Positions 1-8,924 are shown, counted from the stretch's first letter. The stretch is DNA of 64,000 nt from Leucobacter sp. UCMA 4100 (GCF_027853335.1 NZ_JAFEUS010000002.1:1-64000), one strand, 5' to 3'. Made by a program: numbers and translations. Notes: generated by a model not told the origin, from the letters alone.

Positions 1-1127
1 ACTGGGATCATGCCGTACCGGTTCAGACTCGTTCAGACCGTTTTAAGTCGACCAACGTTGCTGACTTTCCAGAGGTAAAGGGCCGCGAGGTCAACTGGAA
101 ATTCACGCCGATCGACACGATTAGCGAGCTGCTCACCGGCGAACTCACCGGCGGAGAGTTCGCCGTCGAGGTCTCGGAAGCCGAGGGCCTTCGTACCGAG
201 TGGATCCCGATGGAATCAGAACTCGTCGGGCGCGCAGGTATTCCTGAGGATCGCGCGGCAGCAAACGCGTGGGGCTCGGCGAAGGTCGCGCACCACCTCC
301 TGCTCACGAGCGAGGAGCACCAGACGGTCACCGTGAAGCGCTCGGCGCTCACCAACACTCCGACCGCGGCGCACGTTGTCATTGAGGCAGCACCGCACGC
401 ACGTGGCCTCGTGATTCTTGAGAACACCGGCGCAGCGAACCTCAGCGAGAGCGTTGAGATCGTTGTGGGTGACGCAGCAAACCTCACGGTCGTGTCAATT
501 CAGGAGTGGGACGACGAGGCAATCCACCTCGCTAGCCACCACGCCACGGTAGGCCGCGACGCCGAACTGCAGCACATCGTTGTTTCGCTCGGCGGCAAGC
601 TCGTTCGCGTGAACCCCTCGATTCACCTCGACAGCCAGGGCGCCAACGGCGAGAGCTACGGCGCATACTTTGCCGATGCGGGTCAGCACCTCGAGCACCA
701 GGTCTACATGGACCACAATGCACCAAACACTCGCAGCCGCGTTGCCTACAAGGGCGCGCTGCAGGGTGAGGGTGCGCACGCCGTGTGGATCGGTGACGTG
801 CTCATTCGTCGCGTCGCAAGCGGAACCGACAGCTACGAAGAGAACCGTAACCTCACGTTGACCGAGGGCACTCGTGCCGACTCGATCCCGAACCTGGAAA
901 TCCAGACCGGCGATATCGCCGGCGCTGGCCACGCATCAACCACCGGCCGCTTTGACGAAGAGCATATCTTCTACCTGCAAAGCCGTGGCATCTCTGAAGA
1001 CGAGGCACGCAAGCTCGTTGTACGCGGATTCCTCTTTGAGGTTATCCAGCGCATTGGCAACGAGCAGGTTGAGTCTCGCTTGCAGCAGGCGATTGACGCC
1101 GAGCTTGAACAGAGTGTGCTTGCGTAA
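1..1127 (+). CDS. sufD: Fe-S cluster assembly protein SufD (5' end cut off by window)
   Basis: Scaffold subunit of the SufBCD complex, which builds Fe-S clusters in the cytosol and works with the SufC ATPase. The frame is open from base 3, so the true start lies outside the window; 374 residues are visible. The C-terminal part has the beta-helix sequence of SufB/SufD proteins and ends with the typical helical tail (residues like RGISEDEARKLVVRGF, then FEVIQRI). The stop codon overlaps the ATG of the next gene (TAATG), indicating one operon with the Rieske gene, sufC and sufT. SufB/SufD are paralogues, but position before the Rieske gene and sufC and the short tail favour SufD. Confidence 0.93.
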   Translation, partial: WDHAVPVQTRSDRFKSTNVADFPEVKGREVNWKFTPIDTISELLTGELTGGEFAVEVSEAEGLRTEWIPMESELVGRAGIPEDRAAANAWGSAKVAHHLLLTSEEHQTVTVKRSALTNTPTAAHVVIEAAPHARGLVILENTGAANLSESVEIVVGDAANLTVVSIQEWDDEAIHLASHHATVGRDAELQHIVVSLGGKLVRVNPSIHLDSQGANGESYGAYFADAGQHLEHQVYMDHNAPNTRSRVAYKGALQGEGAHAVWIGDVLIRRVASGTDSYEENRNLTLTEGTRADSIPNLEIQTGDIAGAGHASTTGRFDEEHIFYLQSRGISEDEARKLVVRGFLFEVIQRIGNEQVESRLQQAIDAELEQSVLA

Positions 1128-1456
1128 TGGCTCGCGAATTTGCCATTGCAGTAGATGAGCTACAGCAAGACCAAGCGGTGCGCGTCGTGATCGACGGCGT
1201 ACCGGTAGCCATCGTCAAAGACGGGCAGGGAGAGATCCACGCTATCGGCGACACCTGCAGTCACGGCGCGGTCAGCCTGGCAGAGGGATTTGTAGAGGGT
1301 GACACCCTCGAGTGCTGGGCACACGGCTCAGCTTTCTCCCTGAAGACCGGTATTCCAGAAAACCTTCCGGCGTTCGAGCCGGTGCCAGTTTTCGTCGTAG
1401 AGATCGAAGACGGCAACGTATACATTGACCCCACAGTTACGAAAGTAGTGAAGTAA
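1127..1456 (+). CDS. Rieske [2Fe-2S] ferredoxin-like protein of the suf operon
   Basis: Small 109-aa Rieske protein. The cluster-binding pattern is visible as C-S-H (about residues 44-46) and C-W-A-H (about 64-67), the CxH...CxxH signature, in a single-domain protein of the non-haem oxygenase ferredoxin type. Its start overlaps the sufD stop and its stop overlaps the sufC start (TAATG at both joins), so it is translationally coupled within the suf operon. In actinobacteria such a gene is commonly set between sufD and sufC; electron donation during cluster assembly is the usual assumption, but the exact role is inference. Confidence 0.9.
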   Translation: MAREFAIAVDELQQDQAVRVVIDGVPVAIVKDGQGEIHAIGDTCSHGAVSLAEGFVEGDTLECWAHGSAFSLKTGIPENLPAFEPVPVFVVEIEDGNVYIDPTVTKVVK

Positions 1457-2211
1457 TGAGTTCAGTTCTTGAAATCAAAGATCTGCGCGTCAGCGTAGAT
1501 ACCGAGCAGGGCACCAAGCAGATTCTCAAGGGTGTAGACCTCACGCTCAAGCAGGGTGAGACTCACGCAATCATGGGCCCCAACGGTTCGGGCAAGTCGA
1601 CCCTCGCGTACGCAATCGCGGGTCACCCACGCTACAACGTTGAAGGCGGATCGGTTCTTCTCGACGGCGAAGAGGTTCTCGAGATGGACGTCGACGAGCG
1701 CGCACAGGCTCGCCTGTTCCTCGCGATGCAGTACCCCATCGAGATCCCTGGCGTGACGAACGCCAACTTCCTGCGCACCGCGAAGACCGCTATTGACGGC
1801 GAAGCACCTTCGATCCGCACCTGGATGAAAGAGGTTCAGGGTGCGATGGAGAACCTGCGCATGGACCCTTCGTTCGCGCAGCGTAACGTCAACGAGGGCT
1901 TCTCGGGTGGCGAGAAGAAGCGCAACGAGATTCTGCAGATGGAACTCCTGAAGCCGAAGTTCGCTGTTCTCGACGAGACCGACTCTGGCCTCGACGTTGA
2001 CGCACTGAAGATCGTTTCAGAGGGCGTCAACCGCGCGAAGGCAAACACCGGCGTTGGCATTATGCTTATCACCCACTACACGCGCATTCTGCAGTACATC
2101 AAGCCAGACTTCGTGCACGTGTTCGTGAACGGCCGCGTTGCAGAGCAGGGTGGCCCAGAACTCGCGAACCAGCTCGAAGCAGAAGGCTACGATCGCTTCG
2201 TGAACGCCTAG
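1456..2211 (+). CDS. sufC: Fe-S cluster assembly ATPase SufC
   Basis: ABC-type ATPase of the SufBCD scaffold; ATP binding drives the rearrangement of SufB-SufD during cluster building. At 251 aa it has the family length. The Walker A loop GPNGSGKST is near residue 41, the signature is FSGGEKKRNE near 151, and the Walker B region has the SufC-type LDETDSGLD with a distal ITHYTRIL switch region. The ATG overlaps the stop of the Rieske gene. No sufS or sufU follows within the window, so the sulfur donor genes must lie elsewhere or upstream. Confidence 0.96.
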   Translation: MSSVLEIKDLRVSVDTEQGTKQILKGVDLTLKQGETHAIMGPNGSGKSTLAYAIAGHPRYNVEGGSVLLDGEEVLEMDVDERAQARLFLAMQYPIEIPGVTNANFLRTAKTAIDGEAPSIRTWMKEVQGAMENLRMDPSFAQRNVNEGFSGGEKKRNEILQMELLKPKFAVLDETDSGLDVDALKIVSEGVNRAKANTGVGIMLITHYTRILQYIKPDFVHVFVNGRVAEQGGPELANQLEAEGYDRFVNA

Positions 2212-2231
2212 TCATCAGGTAGGTTAGAATT

Positions 2232-2570
2232 ATGAGTACGAACATCACTTCGCTTGAACCCGATTTTCGCGACCAAGCTATTGAAGCGCTGAAGAACGTC
2301 AGTGACCCCGAGCTCGGGGTCAACATCTACGACCTCGGACTCATTTATGACCTTGGCTTTGATGAAGAAAACGATGCGCTCGTGATCAGCATGACCCTGA
2401 CGAGTGCTGGCTGCCCGCTCACTGACGTGATCGAGAACGACATCGCTGAATCGCTTGACGGTTTGGTGACTGCGTTCCGCATCAACTGGGTGTGGATGCC
2501 GCCGTGGACCCCGGAACGCATCACCGACGATGGTCGTGACATGATGCGCGCCCTCGGGTTCAGCATCTAG
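2232..2570 (+). CDS. SufT-like metal-sulfur cluster assembly factor (MIP18/DUF59)
   Basis: 112-aa protein of the MIP18 family, implicated in maturation of Fe-S proteins. The family hallmarks are visible: an N-terminal helix, then DPELGVNIYDLGLIYD (about residues 24-39), and the conserved CPLTD (about 62-66) with its reactive cysteine. It lies 20 bp after sufC, preceded by an AGGT-rich stretch, and is the last gene of the suf operon, since a strong hairpin terminator follows. It is often annotated SufT or PaaD-like; the suf context favours the former. Confidence 0.9.
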   Translation: MSTNITSLEPDFRDQAIEALKNVSDPELGVNIYDLGLIYDLGFDEENDALVISMTLTSAGCPLTDVIENDIAESLDGLVTAFRINWVWMPPWTPERITDDGRDMMRALGFSI

Positions 2571-2646
2571 GGTTTCGCGCTGAGTTTTCAGGTCAAAACC
2601 GCGTTCTGGTTGGGTAAGTCCTGAAGGGAAGCGCGACCGCCTCACA

Positions 2647-2682
2647 GGAGAGCGGGTGGCATTGTCCACCCGCTCTCCTTGC
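2647..2682 (+). terminator. Rho-independent terminator after the suf operon
   Basis: A perfect 13-bp stem (2647-2659 with 2666-2678) around a 6-nt loop, about 75 bp after the sufT stop. It ends the suf operon before the ABC-F gene. Only a short T-rich tail follows, as is common in actinobacteria. Confidence 0.85.
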
Positions 2683-2775
2683 GTTTTCATGGCCTCTGCA
2701 CGTTTGTTCACGGGCTAGCGACTAGACTAGTGAGGTTGCCCAAGACGCGATCGACACATATTCAGGAGAATCCAC

Positions 2776-4374
2776 ATGATCACCGTGCAAGACCTCGCCA
2801 TTGACGTCGGCGCGCGCAGACTCATGGAGGGCGTGACCTTTCAGGTCTCAGCCGGCGATAAGATCGGCCTTGTGGGCCGCAACGGCGCTGGGAAAACCAC
2901 GCTGACGCGCACACTCTCTGGCGAGCTGCAGCCGGCAGAGGGCAACATCACGGTGCGAGGCGAACTCGGGTTCCTGCCGCAGGATCCGCGAACCGGCGAC
3001 CCTGAGCAGCTCGCGAGGCACCGTATTCTCGATGCGAGGGACCTCGGCACACTTACGAAGAACATTGAGCGTGCCAGCGAGGAAATGTCATCAGACGACC
3101 CCAAGCGTGCCGAGCGTGCCATGAAGAAGTTTGCCAACTTGAGCGATCGCTTTCAGACGCTCGGTGGCTACGCTGCCGAGGCCGAGGCGGCTTCAATCGC
3201 CCACAACCTCGGGCTGCCCGACCGCATTCTCGATCAGCCGCTGAAGACGCTCTCTGGCGGTCAGCGTCGCCGCATCGAGCTCGCGCGCATTCTCTTCTCT
3301 GACGCCGAGACCATGATTCTTGATGAGCCGACGAACCACCTCGACGCCGACTCGATCACTTGGCTTCGCGAGTTCCTGAAGACGTACAAGGGCGGGCTCA
3401 TCGTCATCTCGCACGATATCGACCTCGTGGGCGAGACTGTGAACAAGGTCTTTTACCTCGACGCGAACCGTCAAGTCATCGACGTCTACAACATGGGCTG
3501 GAAGCTGTACCTCAGGCAGCGCGCCGCCGATGAGGAGCGTCGCCGCAAGGAGCGCACGAACGTCGAAAAGAAGGCATCGCAGCTGAAAGAGCAGGCTGCC
3601 CGCTTTGGCGCAAAAGCCACGAAGGCCGCGGCCGCACACCAGATGGTCGCCCGTGCCGACAAGATGCTCTCGGGCCTCGACGAGGTGCGCCAGGTCGACC
3701 GCGTCGCAAAGCTCCGGTTCCCAGACCCATCGCCATGCGGCAAGACCCCGCTTATGGCCGAGGGGCTCTCGAAGTCGTTCGGCTCACTCGAGATCTTTGC
3801 CGGCGTTGATCTCGCCATTGATCGCGGATCAAAAGTGGTCGTCCTGGGCCTCAACGGTGCCGGTAAGACGACGCTCTTGCGGCTTCTCGCTGGCGTCGAC
3901 GAGCCCGATGCTGGTCACCTCATCAAGGGTCACGGTCTGAAGGTCGGCTACTACGCCCAGGAGCACGAGACGCTTGACGTCAAGGCCAGCGTGTTGCAAA
4001 ACATGGTTTCGGTATCGCAGCACCTCACTGAGACCGAGGCGCGTAAGATTCTCGGTTCGTTCCTCTTTACCGGCGATGATGTCTACAAGCCGGCTGGGGT
4101 GCTCTCGGGCGGCGAGAAGACCCGTCTCGCACTCGCGAAGCTCGTCGTGTCGAGCGCAAACGTGCTCCTGCTCGATGAGCCGACGAACAACCTCGACCCT
4201 GCGAGCCGAGAAGAGATTCTCGACGCGCTCGCGCACTTCTCGGGCGCCGTTGTACTCGTCTCGCACGACCCGGGCGCTGTCGAAGCCCTGAACCCCGAGC
4301 GCGTGCTCATCATGCCCGAGGGCACCGAAGACCACTGGTCGAAGGAGTACCTCGAGCTTATTGAGTTGGCCTAG
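2776..4374 (+). CDS. ABC-F family ATP-binding protein
   Basis: Soluble protein with two ABC ATPase domains and no membrane segments, the ABC-F layout of translation factors that act on the ribosomal E site (EttA/Uup type). Walker A loops are GRNGAGKTT (about residue 35) and GLNGAGKTT (about 357); signatures are LSGGQ and LSGGE; both Walker B motifs are followed by EPTNHLD or EPTNNLD. A charged linker rich in K/R/E (about 245-300) joins the domains, as expected of the P-site-tRNA interaction motif. The ATG is preceded by CAGGAG. Whether it is a housekeeping factor or gives antibiotic protection cannot be told; the conserved context suggests housekeeping. Confidence 0.93.
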   Translation: MITVQDLAIDVGARRLMEGVTFQVSAGDKIGLVGRNGAGKTTLTRTLSGELQPAEGNITVRGELGFLPQDPRTGDPEQLARHRILDARDLGTLTKNIERASEEMSSDDPKRAERAMKKFANLSDRFQTLGGYAAEAEAASIAHNLGLPDRILDQPLKTLSGGQRRRIELARILFSDAETMILDEPTNHLDADSITWLREFLKTYKGGLIVISHDIDLVGETVNKVFYLDANRQVIDVYNMGWKLYLRQRAADEERRRKERTNVEKKASQLKEQAARFGAKATKAAAAHQMVARADKMLSGLDEVRQVDRVAKLRFPDPSPCGKTPLMAEGLSKSFGSLEIFAGVDLAIDRGSKVVVLGLNGAGKTTLLRLLAGVDEPDAGHLIKGHGLKVGYYAQEHETLDVKASVLQNMVSVSQHLTETEARKILGSFLFTGDDVYKPAGVLSGGEKTRLALAKLVVSSANVLLLDEPTNNLDPASREEILDALAHFSGAVVLVSHDPGAVEALNPERVLIMPEGTEDHWSKEYLELIELA

Positions 4375-4392
4375 GGTTAGCGCTAGCCCTAG
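4371..4392. terminator. Near-palindrome between convergent genes, probable bidirectional terminator
   Basis: A 22-nt near-perfect palindrome overlaps the stop of the ABC-F gene and the end of the convergent gene at 4389. One mismatch pair breaks the symmetry. Its place between two convergent stops suggests a bidirectional terminator, but no T-tract is present. Confidence 0.45.
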
Positions 4393-5300
4393 GGCTGTGC
4401 AATCGCGATCTCGTGCAGTGCCTCATCAAGCGTGCACGTTTCGATCGCTCCAGCTTCGAGGCGACGGCATTCGACACCCGAATCCGTTGTGACGAGAAAC
4501 CAGTCACCGCCAAAGAGTAGTGCCGGCATCGTGAATTCGCTTCCGGGAACCCGCTCAACCCGCTGCTCATCGCCACGATAGACCGTTACCTCGACTTCAC
4601 CGTTGGCTGGATACTTGCCGAAGAGATCGAGAGGAATCTTGCCGCTTTCTCCGGGGCCGAGATTGAAGCTCACTGGAACCTCGGGGTTACGCTGCGCAGC
4701 CGTATCACCCTTCACGTTAACGTTCGTGGCAACGAGGTCGGGTCGGTCGGCAAGAAGCTTGCCGTAGAAGAGATCGCGCGCGGGAAAGCCTGCCGGGTCG
4801 CAGACCACGCGCATGAAGAGTTCGCCCCGTTCGGGTGGTTCAGGGGCCGTCGAACGGATGTCGTTGATCGCCAGCATTGAGCCAGTCGATGCGGTGTTGC
4901 GCAGGGTGAGCATGTAGTGCCGGTCAAGAGCAACCGCGTTGGCTTCGAGCCAGGCATGCTGTTCCGCGGTGCACCTTGCACCGGCGGGAAACGCATTTTC
5001 GGTGAGCTGAGCCGCAGTGACGGCCCACTCGCTCGTTTCATCGGTGACGGGTTCGAACGACATCTCGAGGTGTGAGAAGTTTGTGGTGTCGCGCGTCACG
5101 ATTTCAATGGCGGTGATGGTTCCGGTAATCGCGCCAACGACGGCGATCACCCCGCCCACGACCTTGTTGGTCGTACTCCACCCGCGCTTCGTTTTCTTCT
5201 TCGGCTCTTGGTGAGGTGCTTCGGACTGGGGAAGTGCTCGGTCAGCTTCTGAAGCTGGTCGAGTGCTGCCCGTGTGTTCTGCATACGCGTCTTTCGTCAC
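4389..5300 (-). CDS. Membrane-anchored hypothetical protein, paralogue of upstream neighbour
   Basis: 303-aa protein of unknown function. The GTG at 5300 is chosen because it forms a GTGA overlap with the stop of the upstream gene and is preceded by AGGAGG at the right distance; reading further upstream would place the start inside the neighbour. A basic stretch (KKKTKRG) precedes one membrane segment (VVGGVIAVVGAITGTITAI), then a large C-terminal domain that should be extracytoplasmic. It shares with the neighbour the pattern C-x-x-E-Q-x-A-W-L-E, LTLRN-x-A-x-TG and a later LGPGE/LAPGE. Two cysteine pairs could form disulfides. No known family was recognised. Confidence 0.75.
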   Translation of the reverse strand: MTKDAYAEHTGSTRPASEADRALPQSEAPHQEPKKKTKRGWSTTNKVVGGVIAVVGAITGTITAIEIVTRDTTNFSHLEMSFEPVTDETSEWAVTAAQLTENAFPAGARCTAEQHAWLEANAVALDRHYMLTLRNTASTGSMLAINDIRSTAPEPPERGELFMRVVCDPAGFPARDLFYGKLLADRPDLVATNVNVKGDTAAQRNPEVPVSFNLGPGESGKIPLDLFGKYPANGEVEVTVYRGDEQRVERVPGSEFTMPALLFGGDWFLVTTDSGVECRRLEAGAIETCTLDEALHEIAIAQP

Positions 5301-6358
5301 GATGCCTCCTGTTGAGCAATCAGTGCCGCCTCGGCCAGCATTTCTGCCACCTCCGCTGTGCTGCAAGCTCTTCGGTCGCTCTCGTCGAAGAAGCCATGTT
5401 CATTCGGCTCACCAACGGGGCGTATGCAAAGCATCGAGCCGGCTTCGCCTTCTGGAGCATTATCGACACCGATGTAGTGAATTTTGTAGCCGAGAACCTT
5501 TTGCCGTTGGAACACGACATCGTTCGCGAGAACGACGGTTTCATCGCTTCCGTCGAGCACGTCAGCAAGAAAACGCCCTTCATGATTGCGTTGCGTATTG
5601 ACGTTTCGATCGCGGGTCAGGACAAGCTCGGTAATCTCACCCGGCGCGAGGTTCACTGTGACGGGAGAGCCTTCTGGCTGTGCATCTTCGGCGTATGACG
5701 AGAGCACCTCTCCATACACTGCCTCGGTTCCGTCGATGTCGATGTACATCGGCTGCACGCCGCCCGCGGCACCGCGGCCCCCGATTGAGCATTCCAGCGC
5801 AACCCATGCCACGCTCTCGGTTTCGGCACCCTCGAAACGTAGGTTGCCGAGCGGCAGCGATCCGCCGGTGTTTGCCGAATTGCGCAGCGTGAGGTTGAAC
5901 GCGTTGCTGTCAGACATTGAGTCAAAAGGCTTTGCGTGTTCTTCGAGCCAAGCGAACTGTTCGTCGCTGCACTCAAGCCAGACCGACTCAGAATGCTCAG
6001 ACTGAACGAAATTCGTCGGGAAGGTTTCGAAGGGGGCATCGACCGGTATTTTCCAATCGATTGGCCTGGCGTGCGAAGGCGGTTCCTGAGTCTCGAGCTC
6101 ACCGACCACGATAGCGTCGGCATACGGGTCGGCAGGTTCGGCGGCCTCGACTGCGAGCGTCTCGCTTCGCGATTCGACACGGGTCGAACGATCGGCAAGG
6201 TCAAGAGCAACCGACGCTCCGCCGATAACCATGCCAACGGTCGCGAGGGTTGCGACCGAGATCGTGATGACGCGGGCTCGACGTGATGGCGGTTGCACCC
6301 CAAGGGCCGCAGCAACGTCTCGCTCTTCGCCCTGCGAAGGGGGTGGGGCATCGCTCAT
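5297..6358 (-). CDS. Membrane-anchored hypothetical protein, paralogue of downstream neighbour
   Basis: 353-aa protein of unknown function with a short cytoplasmic N-terminus, one membrane segment (about residues 29-52, VITISVATLATVGMVIGGAS) and a large outer domain. It shares C-S-D-E-Q-F-A-W-L-E-E-H-A, LTLRNSANTG and NLAPGE with the gene at 4389, so the two arose by duplication. They form a two-gene operon with a GTGA overlap. No enzyme motif is visible; the outer domain looks like a secreted beta-rich domain. The function is not known to me. Confidence 0.8.
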   Translation of the reverse strand: MSDAPPPSQGEERDVAAALGVQPPSRRARVITISVATLATVGMVIGGASVALDLADRSTRVESRSETLAVEAAEPADPYADAIVVGELETQEPPSHARPIDWKIPVDAPFETFPTNFVQSEHSESVWLECSDEQFAWLEEHAKPFDSMSDSNAFNLTLRNSANTGGSLPLGNLRFEGAETESVAWVALECSIGGRGAAGGVQPMYIDIDGTEAVYGEVLSSYAEDAQPEGSPVTVNLAPGEITELVLTRDRNVNTQRNHEGRFLADVLDGSDETVVLANDVVFQRQKVLGYKIHYIGVDNAPEGEAGSMLCIRPVGEPNEHGFFDESDRRACSTAEVAEMLAEAALIAQQEAS

Positions 6359-6446
6359 GGGCGCTCATTCTTTCGTCATCAACTGTCGACTACGAAACGA
6401 AGAGTATCACACGAAGAAGCCCTCGGCGAGGGGAAAGAAGGGGAGC

Positions 6447-7328
6447 CTAAGCGTCGAGAAACGCGTCTTCCTCTTCAGCGTCAGTGAGCTTGCCGGGCTT
6501 CTTTGAACCCTTGACCTCTTTACGCGGGTTCGGTTTGCGTTGCGCGTACCGCTGCTCGTGTGTTTCGGGGTTGAGCGAGCGGTGCTCAAGGGTCGCGGCG
6601 TACCATGCACCGCAGATCGCAATGAGAATGAAGACGTACCACTGCAGGGCGTACGAGAGGTGCGGGCCTTCGTCGCGTTCGGGGCGGGTGGGCAGCTCGC
6701 CGGTTTCTCCAGCGGGGCTTTCGCTCACCACCTGGCCGTATGCGCCGGTATAGGCGGGCTCTGAGAACTCTTTTGCGAGCTCTCCAAGGTCGAGGGAGCC
6801 CAGGGTGCGACCTTCGTTGCTGCGGTTCTCGAGTTGGGTTTCGCTTTGCCTGAGTCGAACCGTAACCTCAACGTGGCCGTCGTGAGGCAAGGGGAGAGCC
6901 TCAGGGATGCCCTCGCTCGCATTCACCGGGATCCACCCGCGGTCGATAAAGAAGAGGGTACCGTCGTCGAGCTTGAACGGGTGAACGAGAAGCGAGCCAA
7001 CACCGTCGGAGCCTGCGCGGTTGCGCGCGAGGTATGGTTCACCAAGATACTCGCCAGACATCGTGACCTGCTGCCACTTGTTCTCGTCAATGTCGAATGC
7101 ATCGAGGTCATCGAGCGCCTCGGTGAGCATGACCGGTGCGGCGTCGTAGTTCGCGTCAATGCGGTTAATCTCGGCGCGAGCCTGGTCCCTTCGGTCAAAC
7201 TGCCAGTTGCCGAGCAGCACGCAGGCAATCGAAAAGGCAATGATGAGTGCGTAGTAGCCGAGCCAGCGGCGGGAAGTGAGAAACGACCAGCCAGCCGGTT
7301 CTAACTCTGGGTTCATCTTCTGGGTCAC
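6447..7328 (-). CDS. SURF1 family cytochrome oxidase biogenesis protein
   Basis: 293-aa membrane protein of the SURF1 family, which helps haem a insertion and assembly of cytochrome c oxidase. The two family membrane segments are visible: an N-terminal one (WLGYYALIIAFSIACVLLGNWQ, ending with the typical GxWQ-type motif) and a C-terminal one (LQWYVFILIAICGAWYAA). Between them lies the outer domain with GEYL, LARNR and IDRGWIP motifs. The GTG at 7328 has an AGGAG box 6 nt upstream; an ATG 12 nt further in is the alternative. It fits the aa3 oxidase genes at 30-39 kb. Confidence 0.88.
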   Translation of the reverse strand: MTQKMNPELEPAGWSFLTSRRWLGYYALIIAFSIACVLLGNWQFDRRDQARAEINRIDANYDAAPVMLTEALDDLDAFDIDENKWQQVTMSGEYLGEPYLARNRAGSDGVGSLLVHPFKLDDGTLFFIDRGWIPVNASEGIPEALPLPHDGHVEVTVRLRQSETQLENRSNEGRTLGSLDLGELAKEFSEPAYTGAYGQVVSESPAGETGELPTRPERDEGPHLSYALQWYVFILIAICGAWYAATLEHRSLNPETHEQRYAQRKPNPRKEVKGSKKPGKLTDAEEEDAFLDA

Positions 7329-7336
7329 CGTGCTCC

Positions 7337-7558
7337 TCAGGCTCCCGTGAACGGTTCGGTTGAAACGGGAAAGTTTCTCGCGCGAAGGAACTCGGCAAGG
7401 TAGTCCTCGTGGTCGGCGCAGGCGAGCCACACCTTCGTTCGGGTTTCATCGTGAATCTTGGGGTTGCGCCACATGATGCGGGTCTGCGCAGGCAGCGTGC
7501 AGCCAGCCCGTGAACACTGAACAGTCGCCTCGGGATCGCCGAGCATCGAAAGAATCAC
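7337..7558 (-). CDS. Small zinc-ribbon-like hypothetical protein
   Basis: 73-aa protein with two potential metal-binding pairs, C-S-R-A-G-C (about residues 15-20) and C-A-D-H (about 47-50), suggesting a small zinc-binding fold. Its GTG start overlaps the TGA stop of the upstream DUF3099 gene (GTGA), and it ends 8 bp before the SURF1 start, so the three form one operon. Similar short proteins in this group are sometimes labelled acetone carboxylase, which I regard as a mis-transferred name. Function unknown. Confidence 0.72.
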   Translation of the reverse strand: MILSMLGDPEATVQCSRAGCTLPAQTRIMWRNPKIHDETRTKVWLACADHEDYLAEFLRARNFPVSTEPFTGA

Positions 7559-8037
7559 GACTCGCGCTCCTCGTCAGTGAGGGGTTCGCCGTTCACAGAG
7601 TCCTGTGCGTGATCATCCGCATTGCCGACCTCCTGGTCGGCTGCTTCATCGGTTTGGTCGGGTAAGGTGCCCTCGGTATCGCTTTGCGCGGGATCTTCGT
7701 GCGGGGTCGAGTGGGCGCGACGATCCGCTGGCTGATCAACGACGATGAGCCGAGGGACTACGGGCTCATCGGGGTCATTGTGCCCCGTGAGCTGTAGCTG
7801 GTCGGGCTGCTCTGGCTGCTTGCCGCGGGTATTTGCGGCTTCATTCGCGATGAGTACGGCAAAATACGGTAAGAAAATGGCGCCGACGGCGACGAGTAAA
7901 ACCCACCAACCGCGCACCCAGATGAGCGAGAGCACGCACGCGAGACGAATCGCCATCATAATGAAGTAGACCTTCATTCGATGGTTGCGATCTTGCTCAG
8001 CAGAGACCCCGGCTGACGTTACGTCAAAATCGCGCAC
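7555..8037 (-). CDS. DUF3099 domain membrane protein
   Basis: 160-aa protein with the DUF3099 layout: an N-terminal ITSA-like segment (VTSAGVSAEQD), R-M-K-V-Y-F, then two close membrane helices (about residues 24-65) and a long acidic, Pro/Asp/Glu-rich tail that is probably disordered and cytoplasmic. DUF3099 is restricted to actinobacteria; its function is not known. It is the first gene of the operon with the zinc-ribbon-like gene and SURF1, which may hint at a role in membrane or respiratory-chain biogenesis (inference only). It is divergent from fabG. Confidence 0.83.
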   Translation of the reverse strand: MRDFDVTSAGVSAEQDRNHRMKVYFIMMAIRLACVLSLIWVRGWWVLLVAVGAIFLPYFAVLIANEAANTRGKQPEQPDQLQLTGHNDPDEPVVPRLIVVDQPADRRAHSTPHEDPAQSDTEGTLPDQTDEAADQEVGNADDHAQDSVNGEPLTDEERES

Positions 8038-8148
8038 CAGAGCCGCCTTTCAGAGCAGAGAAGTAAGGGGATAAACATTCCTCTCTCAACTCTACGCCGA
8101 TAGGCTGGGCGTGCGCTTATGACCACACCACCAAGGAGTAAAAGCCCT

Positions 8149-8859
8149 ATGACTACACCCCGCACCGTTCTTGTTACGGGAGGCAACCGAGGCATCGGCT
8201 ACGCCATCGCTCAGCGCATGCTCGCCGAGGGACACCGTGTCGCCGTCACCGTGCGCAGTGGCGAAGGCCCAGCAGGCGCACTGACCGTGACAGCCGACAT
8301 GGGCGATGCCGAGTCGATCGATGCCGCCTTCACGAAGGTCGAGGCCGAGTACGGCCCAGTTGAGGTCGTCGTCGCTAACGCCGGCATCACGAAAGATACG
8401 CTCCTGCTTCGCATGTCAGAAGAAGAGTTCACGAGCGTGATCGACACGAACCTGACGGGCACCTTCCGCGTCGTAAAGCGCGCGTCGAAGGGACTCCTGA
8501 AGCAGCGCTTCGGGCGCGTTATTCTGCTCTCGAGCGTCGTTGGTCTCTATGGATCGGCCGGGCAGATCAACTATTCGTCGTCGAAGGCAGCCCTCGTTGG
8601 CTTTGCGCGCTCGCTCACTCGCGAGCTCGGGGGCAGGGGCATCACTGCGAACGTCATCGCTCCAGGCTTCATCGAGACCGACATGACCGCCGCTCTCCCA
8701 GAGGCGCAGCAGAAGCAGTACCTCTCATCGATTCCCGCGGCGCGCTTTGGCCAGGTTGAAGAGATCGCGGGCGTTGCCGCATGGCTCGCTGGCGATGACG
8801 CCGGCTACATCTCGGGCGCCGTCATTCCCGTCGATGGCGGCCTTGGCATGGGGCACTAG
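8149..8859 (+). CDS. fabG: 3-oxoacyl-ACP reductase FabG (SDR)
   Basis: Short-chain dehydrogenase that reduces 3-oxoacyl-ACP in fatty acid elongation. The cofactor loop TGGNRGIG is at about residues 10-17, NAG near 80, the catalytic Ser in LLSSVVG, and Y-S-S-S-K as the Tyr-Lys pair; the C-terminus ends VDGGLGMGH, as in actinobacterial FabG1/MabA. The ATG at 8149 is preferred because AAGGAG lies upstream; an in-frame ATG at 8119 lacks a ribosome site. No inhA/fabI follows, unlike in mycobacteria. A 21-bp hairpin ends the transcript. Confidence 0.9.
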   Translation: MTTPRTVLVTGGNRGIGYAIAQRMLAEGHRVAVTVRSGEGPAGALTVTADMGDAESIDAAFTKVEAEYGPVEVVVANAGITKDTLLLRMSEEEFTSVIDTNLTGTFRVVKRASKGLLKQRFGRVILLSSVVGLYGSAGQINYSSSKAALVGFARSLTRELGGRGITANVIAPGFIETDMTAALPEAQQKQYLSSIPAARFGQVEEIAGVAAWLAGDDAGYISGAVIPVDGGLGMGH

Positions 8860-8873
8860 CCCGTCGCGATCCA

Positions 8874-8924
8874 AACGCATGAGGCGTCCCGCATCTGTCT
8901 ACGATGCGGGACGCCTCATGCGTT
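8874..8924. terminator. Bidirectional hairpin terminator between fabG and serB
   Basis: A perfect 21-bp inverted repeat (8874-8894 with 8904-8924) around a 9-nt loop lies between the convergent fabG and serB stops. It is symmetrical enough to serve both genes. Confidence 0.88.
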
